Below, one piece after another: positions 59,746 to 64,000 of a DNA stretch of 64,000 nt. Position 1 is the stretch's first letter, and the number at the start of each line of letters is the position of its first letter. Position numbers and translations under genes: made by a program. The stretch covers positions 124,001 to 188,000 of the forward strand of contig NZ_JBGCCU010000009.1 in the NCBI RefSeq assembly GCF_041261445.1, given 5' to 3'. This DNA comes from Catenulispora sp. EB89 (lineage in GTDB: Bacteria; Actinomycetota; Actinomycetes; Streptomycetales; Catenulisporaceae). The notes below the pieces were generated by a model. It was given only the letters and a program-made list of their open reading frames with translations. It did not search any database and had not been told where the DNA came from.

Positions 59746-60498
59746 CTAAGAAATCGCCCGGTACTCCACCTCCGAGGCGGTCAGCCGCATGTACGCGTCC
59801 TCCAGCGAGGCGCCCGGTCCGGCGTCGGCGAGGAAGCGTGCGGCCTCGGTGTCGGCGAGGAGGCGGCCTCGGCCGATGATGACCAGGTGGTCGGCGGTCA
59901 GGGCCATCTCGCTGATCAGGTGGCTGGAGACCAGTACTGCGCGGCCTTCGGCGGCCAGGGACTTCATCAGGGTGCGGATCCAGCGGATGCCTTCCGGGTC
60001 CAGGCCGTTGACCGGTTCGTCCAGCAGCAGGACCGGGGGGTCGCCGAGGAGTGCGGCGGCGATGCCGAGGCGCTGGCGCATGCCCAGCGAGAACGAGCCG
60101 ACCCGCTTGCCCGCCACGCCCGACAGGCCCGTCAGCTCCAGTACGTGCTCCACGCGGCCGGCGGGCAGGCGGTTGCTCGTCGCCAGCCACGCCAGGTGGT
60201 CGCGGGCTCGGCGGCCGGGGTGGACGGCGCCGGCGTCCAGGAGTGCGCCGACTTCGCGCAGCGGCTGGGGGAGCGTGCGGAAGGGGCGGCCGTGGATCAG
60301 GGCGCGGCCGGCGTGCGGGGTGTCCAGGCCCAGGATCATGCGCAGCGTCGTGGACTTGCCGGCGCCGTTCGGGCCGAGGAAGCCGGTGACCTTGCCCGGC
60401 GCGATCTGGAAGCTGAGGTCGTCGACCGCCGTCTCATGGCCGAATCGCCTGGTCAGGCCCTGGACTTCGATCGGCGGCGGGGAGCTGGGGAGGTTCAT
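59746..60498 (-). CDS. ABC-2 transporter ATP-binding protein
   Basis: This 250-residue ATPase has Walker A GPNGAGKST, signature FSLGMRQRLGIAAALLGDP, Walker B LLLDEPVNGLDP and SSHL. It is a close relative of the ATPase at 23.2 kb but lacks that protein's C-terminal extra domain. ATG at 60498 is chosen because the conserved region begins soon after; a longer in-frame extension is possible. It is divergent from a NarL-type kinase/regulator pair across 122 bp. Confidence 0.91.
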   Translation of the reverse strand: MNLPSSPPPIEVQGLTRRFGHETAVDDLSFQIAPGKVTGFLGPNGAGKSTTLRMILGLDTPHAGRALIHGRPFRTLPQPLREVGALLDAGAVHPGRRARDHLAWLATSNRLPAGRVEHVLELTGLSGVAGKRVGSFSLGMRQRLGIAAALLGDPPVLLLDEPVNGLDPEGIRWIRTLMKSLAAEGRAVLVSSHLISEMALTADHLVIIGRGRLLADTEAARFLADAGPGASLEDAYMRLTASEVEYRAIS

Positions 60499-60620
60499 GG
60501 GCCAACCGTGCCCGGCCGCCGGATCCGGCACATCTACCGGCGGCCGGGTGGCGTCTATGCCCGCGGGCATACGCCGGGAGAACGATGCCGCGCCCGCCGC
60601 GCGTGCCTACGCTGACCGGT

Positions 60621-61832
60621 ATGGATCTTCCCGCGGTCCCGCCGCTGTTGGCGTGGGTGCGTCCCGCGTGGTGGCGGGCTGCGGACGCCGCGGCGGCAGT
60701 GCTCTTCGGCGCGGTGTCCGCCCTGATGCTGGCCAAGCACGCCGACGGCACGCTGCCGATCCTCGGCGCGCTGGTCGGCGCCGTGGCGTTGGCCTGGCCG
60801 ATCGCCGCCCGCTCCCGGCGCCCGGCGACAGCGTTCCTGCTCTCGCTCGTCGCGCTGGGAGCCATCGCCGCCTGGCAGCCGCGCTCGGCCCCGGCCGCGC
60901 TGGTCACGGTCGGCGTCACGCTCTACGCGGTGGCCGCACGCGCCAAGTCTCCCGCCGCGATCGCCGCACTCTGCGCCGGGATCGCCGCCGCCACGGCCAC
61001 AGCACTCCCGGACTTCAAGCACTCCGGCGGCGCGGTCCTGTTCGGCTCGATCTACCTCGTCGTCTGGACGATCGGCTTCGCAACAGCGATGCACCGCCGC
61101 TACACCACCCTCACCCTCCGCACCCGACTCGATCGCCAACGCATGGACATCGCCCGCGAACTCCACGACGTCGTCGCGCACCACATGAGCGTGATCACCG
61201 TCCAAGCCGGATACGGTGGCCTGCTCCTCGACGGCGGCGGCGGTGATGACGACTGCGACGACGACGCCGCCACGCCCGACGTGGCACGCGCCCGCGAAGC
61301 ACTGGCCGTCATCGAAACCACCGGCCGCCAAGCCCTGGAAGAGATGCGCCGCCTGGTCGAAGTACTGCAAGCCGAGCAGGGCGCCCCACCAGAAGCGGGC
61401 CTTGCCCCAGCCCCGGGCCTGGCCGACCTGCCACGCCTGATCGACCACGCCGCGAACGCCGGCGTCCGCGTGACGCTGACGACCAGCGGCCCCGAGCGCG
61501 CCCTCCCACCCGGCGAGGACCTGGCCGCCTACCGCATCGTGCAGGAAGCCCTGACCAACGTGATCAAGCACGCCGGCACCGACGCGGCCACCCTGAACCT
61601 CTCCTTCAGCGACGAACACGTCGAGATCCAAGTGAGTAACGGTCCTGCGAAGCCCAAGCGCGGCGGTCCCCACGACGCGCCGCCGTCCCCAGCCCGCGGC
61701 ACAGCCGGAATGCGCGAGCGCGCGCAGCTCTACGGCGGCGAACTTCACGCCGGTCCCACCACCGGCGGCGGCTACCGTGTCCGGGCACGTCTACCGCTGC
61801 CGTCTCCCACGGAAGCGCCGAAGGCCCCATGA
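60621..61832 (+). CDS. NarL-type sensor histidine kinase
   Basis: This 403-residue kinase has four to five membrane segments (about residues 15-155), HisKA_3 with His in IARELHDVVAHHMS and an HATPase domain (VQEALTNVIKHAG, GTAGMRERAQLY). An acidic Gly/Asp loop (GGGGDDDCDDD) is inserted right after the phospho-acceptor helix and is unusual. ATG at 60621 is preferred over a start 36 bases upstream. It pairs with the next gene by ATGA overlap and probably controls the divergent ABC genes. Confidence 0.91.
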   Translation: MDLPAVPPLLAWVRPAWWRAADAAAAVLFGAVSALMLAKHADGTLPILGALVGAVALAWPIAARSRRPATAFLLSLVALGAIAAWQPRSAPAALVTVGVTLYAVAARAKSPAAIAALCAGIAAATATALPDFKHSGGAVLFGSIYLVVWTIGFATAMHRRYTTLTLRTRLDRQRMDIARELHDVVAHHMSVITVQAGYGGLLLDGGGGDDDCDDDAATPDVARAREALAVIETTGRQALEEMRRLVEVLQAEQGAPPEAGLAPAPGLADLPRLIDHAANAGVRVTLTTSGPERALPPGEDLAAYRIVQEALTNVIKHAGTDAATLNLSFSDEHVEIQVSNGPAKPKRGGPHDAPPSPARGTAGMRERAQLYGGELHAGPTTGGGYRVRARLPLPSPTEAPKAP

Positions 61833-62491
61833 CCCTCCGCGTCCTGGTCGCCGACGACCAACACCTCCTGCGCGCCGGCATCAGCGGAATCCTCCGCGCC
61901 GCCCCGGACATCGAGGTCGTCGGCGAGGCGCGCGACGGCGAGGAGGCCGTCGAGCTCGCGCAGACCCACCACCCCGACGTGACCCTCATGGACATCCGCA
62001 TGCCCGCCGTCGACGGCATCGAGGCCACCCGCCGCATCGTCGCCGCCGCACCCGATGCCAGGGTCCTGATCCTGACCACCTTCGATCTCGACGCCTACGT
62101 CTACGATGCGCTACGCGCCGGCGCCAGCGGCTTCCTCCTCAAGGACACGCCGCCCCGCAAGCTGATCGAAGCCGTCCGCACCGTCGCCGCCGGCGAAACA
62201 CTCCTCGCCCCGGCGATCACCAAGCGCCTCATCGCCCGCTTCACCGCCCACCCCATCACTCCCGCGCCGACCCCGGAAGACCTCAGGGTCCTGACCGACC
62301 GCGAACGCGAAGTCCTCGCGCTCGTCGCCGAAGGCCTGACCAACGACGAGATCGCCCGCCGCCTCTACATCGGCCAGGGCACCGCCAAGACGCACGTCCG
62401 CAACCTGCTCGCGAAGCTGGGCGCGCGCGACCGCGTCCACCTGGTGATCCTTGCCTACCAGACCGGGCTCGTCGAGATCGACAGGCGCTGA
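61829..62491 (+). CDS. NarL/FixJ-type response regulator
   Basis: This 220-residue regulator has VADDQ, Asp in VTLMDIRMPAVDG, LTTFD, FLLKD and LuxR-type HTH LTDREREVLALVAEGLTNDE. It is closely similar to the regulator at 34.9 kb (both share FLLKDTPP and a GxGTAKTHV-like recognition region), pointing to duplication of the exporter-sensor module. It is followed by the long palindrome. Confidence 0.94.
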   Translation: MTLRVLVADDQHLLRAGISGILRAAPDIEVVGEARDGEEAVELAQTHHPDVTLMDIRMPAVDGIEATRRIVAAAPDARVLILTTFDLDAYVYDALRAGASGFLLKDTPPRKLIEAVRTVAAGETLLAPAITKRLIARFTAHPITPAPTPEDLRVLTDREREVLALVAEGLTNDEIARRLYIGQGTAKTHVRNLLAKLGARDRVHLVILAYQTGLVEIDRR

Positions 62492-62562
62492 CCGTTACTC
62501 CGGCGGCGTGACGAACTCGACGTCGTCGGCGCGCGCGAGCAGCAGCGTCGCGTCGAACATAT
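62492..62562 (-). other. possible 3' coding remnant next to the palindrome
   Basis: On the minus strand an open stretch reads APDMFDATLLLARADDVEFV then TPPE and a TAA at 62497-62495, with codon use like a real gene. It has no recognisable homology and is interrupted by the palindromic element, so it may be the tail of a gene cut by that element or chance. Confidence 0.2.
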
Positions 62563-63541
62563 CGGGCGCTGCTGACCTATGTGTGGGTGCTGGTGGCGGC
62601 TGCGATTTGTTTGTGGGTTGATAGTCAAGGGCTTTTTTGACGGCTTCGCAGGGTTTTAAGAAGGATCCGCTGGGTGGCGCAGTTCGGTGGTGTGCCGCTG
62701 GTTGTGCTGGCGGCTGGCGGCCGGTCTGGGCACGACCGCGCGCGGGTCTGCGTCACTGCGCATGCGTCGGGTGGGCGGGTGGCGGCCGCGTGTGGTGGGC
62801 ACCTGAAAGTCAAGAGCAGGCGCCTCCGGCGGGGGCACTCGAGACTCTGAGGGATCCCCAACCCCCCGCGTCGGCGGCGGTTTGTGTGTTGGTCGCCGAG
62901 TCCCGGATCCCTCGTCGCTGTCGTCGCCCGGAGGGAACCAGCCCGGCCTGGCGGGGTAAAGCCGCATCACACGCTGCTGTGGTCGGGCTGCGTTCGGCCG
63001 GACACCGCCAGTCCGGGATGGTTGTGCAAGCACCGCCGACAGCGACGAGGGATCCGGGACAACCCCACCTGTGGGAAGGATTCCCGCGTCTTGGGCACGG
63101 CACGTCACCTCCTGCAGGTGTGCGCGCCCGGGTGGACCGTGTCCACACCACAGGCCGGGGTTGTCCGGGGAACCCGGGACATAGGCGACCACAAGCAGTG
63201 TCCGGCAGCAGACAGCGCGGCCCCCCTCCCCGGAGCGAGTGCCGCTCGCGGCGCAGGCGTCGCCGGAGGCCCTGTCTTTGACCTTCGGGGCCCACCACGC
63301 TCGACGATTGCCGCCTACGCAACGCATGCGCAGTGACTTGGACCCGCGCGCGGTCGTGCACACGAACAACCGCCAGCCGCCAACGCAACCAGCGGGGCAC
63401 CACCGAACTGCGCCACCCAGCGGATCCTTCTTAAAACCCTGCGAAGCCGTAAAAAGCCCTTAAAACCACCAACAAACCGCACCCGTCGCACCCACCACAC
63501 CCCAGCCACCCACACCCACACCCACACATCAAGCAGGGGCG
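62563..63541. repeat. about 1-kb imperfect palindrome (foldback/MITE-like element)
   Basis: This gene-free region is one long inverted repeat. The clearest arms are 62627-62835 and 63255-63461. Within them 62641-62692 and 63398-63449 are exact reverse complements over 52 bp. Nearer the middle, 62900-62923 and 63037-63060 are exact over 24 bp. Intervening parts match less well, and the right half carries roughly 130 extra bases. Homology fades outside 62627/63461 but GT-rich and AC-rich flanks still mirror each other to about 62563 and 63541. Overlapping reading frames on both strands are mutual shadows without start signals. No transposase and no clear target-site duplication was seen. Confidence 0.88.
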
Positions 63542-63604
63542 CCACATATCGTCACCGTCCCGGCGTACCCGCTCCAACCCGCACGCCGAGACGGTGACGC
63601 CCCA

Positions 63605-64000
63605 TCAGCAGGTCGAACTCGACCCCGTACTGCTGACCTTCACCGCGCCGCCGGCCGTCGTCTTACTGTTCGCGACGCAGTACCCGGACACGTTCTGGAA
63701 CCCGAAGTCGTAAGGACTCTTACTCCCGCGCTGCACCGTGAACCCGTTGAACCCCACCGTCCCGGCCGCGTTCGCGATGACCGCCGGGCGGGCGTCGTCC
63801 GCGGCGAGGCGGACGGAGCTGTCGGTGAACTGGATGCCGTCCACGTTGTGCAGGTACCAGCCGTACGCCGGCCGCGTCCCGATGCTGTTCGGGTTGTAGT
63901 CGCCGTTGTCGCTCGGCACGCCGGTGCCGACCGCGCCGCTGCCGCCGGGCAGCGTCAGGTTCACGCCGTCGAACGTGACGCCGGTGATCCGGTGCGCGGC
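63605..64000 (-). CDS. C-terminal part of a GH28-like (polygalacturonase-type) beta-helix enzyme, runs off the window
   Basis: The visible 131 residues are rich in V/I/G/N strands, with HRITGVTFDGVNLTLPGG, WYLHNVDGIQFTDSSVRL, then ARPAVIANAAGTVGFNGFTV and a Cys near the end (SGYCVANSK). The pattern of short turns matches the last coils of right-handed parallel beta-helix enzymes such as GH28 pectinases, whose 'influenced by tissue context' coils read similarly. The catalytic part lies beyond 64000. The stop is TGA at 63607-63605. Confidence 0.7.
   Translation of the reverse strand, partial: AAHRITGVTFDGVNLTLPGGSGAVGTGVPSDNGDYNPNSIGTRPAYGWYLHNVDGIQFTDSSVRLAADDARPAVIANAAGTVGFNGFTVQRGSKSPYDFGFQNVSGYCVANSKTTAGGAVKVSSTGSSSTC

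Noticed and set aside
62637-63403. Open frames of 150-240 codons on both strands within the palindrome
   Set aside because: They are reflections of each other through the inverted repeat, have no ribosome binding site and no domain, and change frame at arm differences.

Overview
The window is 64 kb of very high-GC DNA with GTG/ATG starts, GGAGG-type ribosome binding sites, many 4-bp ATGA/GTGA gene overlaps and typical actinomycete families (BTAD/SARP regulator with NB-ARC and TPR parts, NarL-type two-component pairs, GlxA, twin-arginine and secreted lectin-tailed hydrolases). It is best read as an accessory region of a large actinobacterial chromosome. The sugar-polymer and lectin content would fit Catenulispora or its relatives, but that genus guess is weak. 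No ribosomal RNA, tRNA, replication or central housekeeping gene was seen.

Layout. 0.3-5.0 kb: a large LuxR-type ATPase regulator whose DNA-binding domain is thrown out of frame by one base, then a NarL-type response regulator and its kinase. 5.1-10.6 kb: a tightly coupled four-gene operon (FAD oxidoreductase, FMN 2-hydroxy-acid oxidase, an atypical membrane-anchored P450, a cation/proton antiporter), followed by an OmpR-type two-component pair with a textbook direct-repeat site. 12.7-13.6 kb: an AT-richer island with a type IV (modification-dependent) restriction nuclease on the minus strand. 13.9-23 kb: secreted phosphoesterase, TetR regulator, alpha/beta hydrolase, GlxA regulator divergent from an epimerase-like protein, and a secreted GH3 beta-glucosidase with two ricin-type lectin domains.

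23.2-35.6 kb: two ABC-2 export systems, each next to a NarL-type kinase/regulator pair. They are separated by a proline-rich unknown protein, a ceramidase-like secreted hydrolase, a 0.75-kb noncoding array of about 94-bp tandem repeats and an HxlR regulator. 35.7-42.3 kb: secreted phosphodiester glycosidase, large BTAD regulator, a 20-bp palindromic repeat array, a MerR regulator and a quinone-oxidoreductase-like enzyme. 42.4-47 kb: an IS1182-like transposase remnant, a TetR regulator with a C-terminal Cys4 motif, two strong palindromic operators, an NTF2-like protein plus a tannase-family esterase, and a GntR regulator with its own palindrome. 47.2-52.2 kb: two secreted enzymes (cutinase-like and glycoside-hydrolase-like) that share the same C-terminal module. 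52.2-56.7 kb: winged-helix regulator, SDR, N-terminally shortened PLP decarboxylase, VOC protein and an MpaB-type oxygenase. 56.9-62.5 kb: a secreted GH99/GH71-like enzyme with bulb lectin, and a third ABC-2 exporter plus NarL pair. 62.5-63.6 kb: a roughly 1-kb imperfect palindrome with no gene. 63.6-64 kb: the C-terminal end of a polygalacturonase-like beta-helix enzyme that runs off the window.

Taken together the genes suggest a saprophyte's polymer-degradation and envelope-stress region: secreted hydrolases, each near its own small regulator, interleaved with three copies of an exporter-plus-sensor module. The least explained parts are the four-gene oxidative operon (5.1-10.6 kb), the repeat arrays at 30.6-31.3 and 40.5 kb, the tiny-ORF start ladder at 50.5 kb and the long palindrome at 62.6-63.5 kb.
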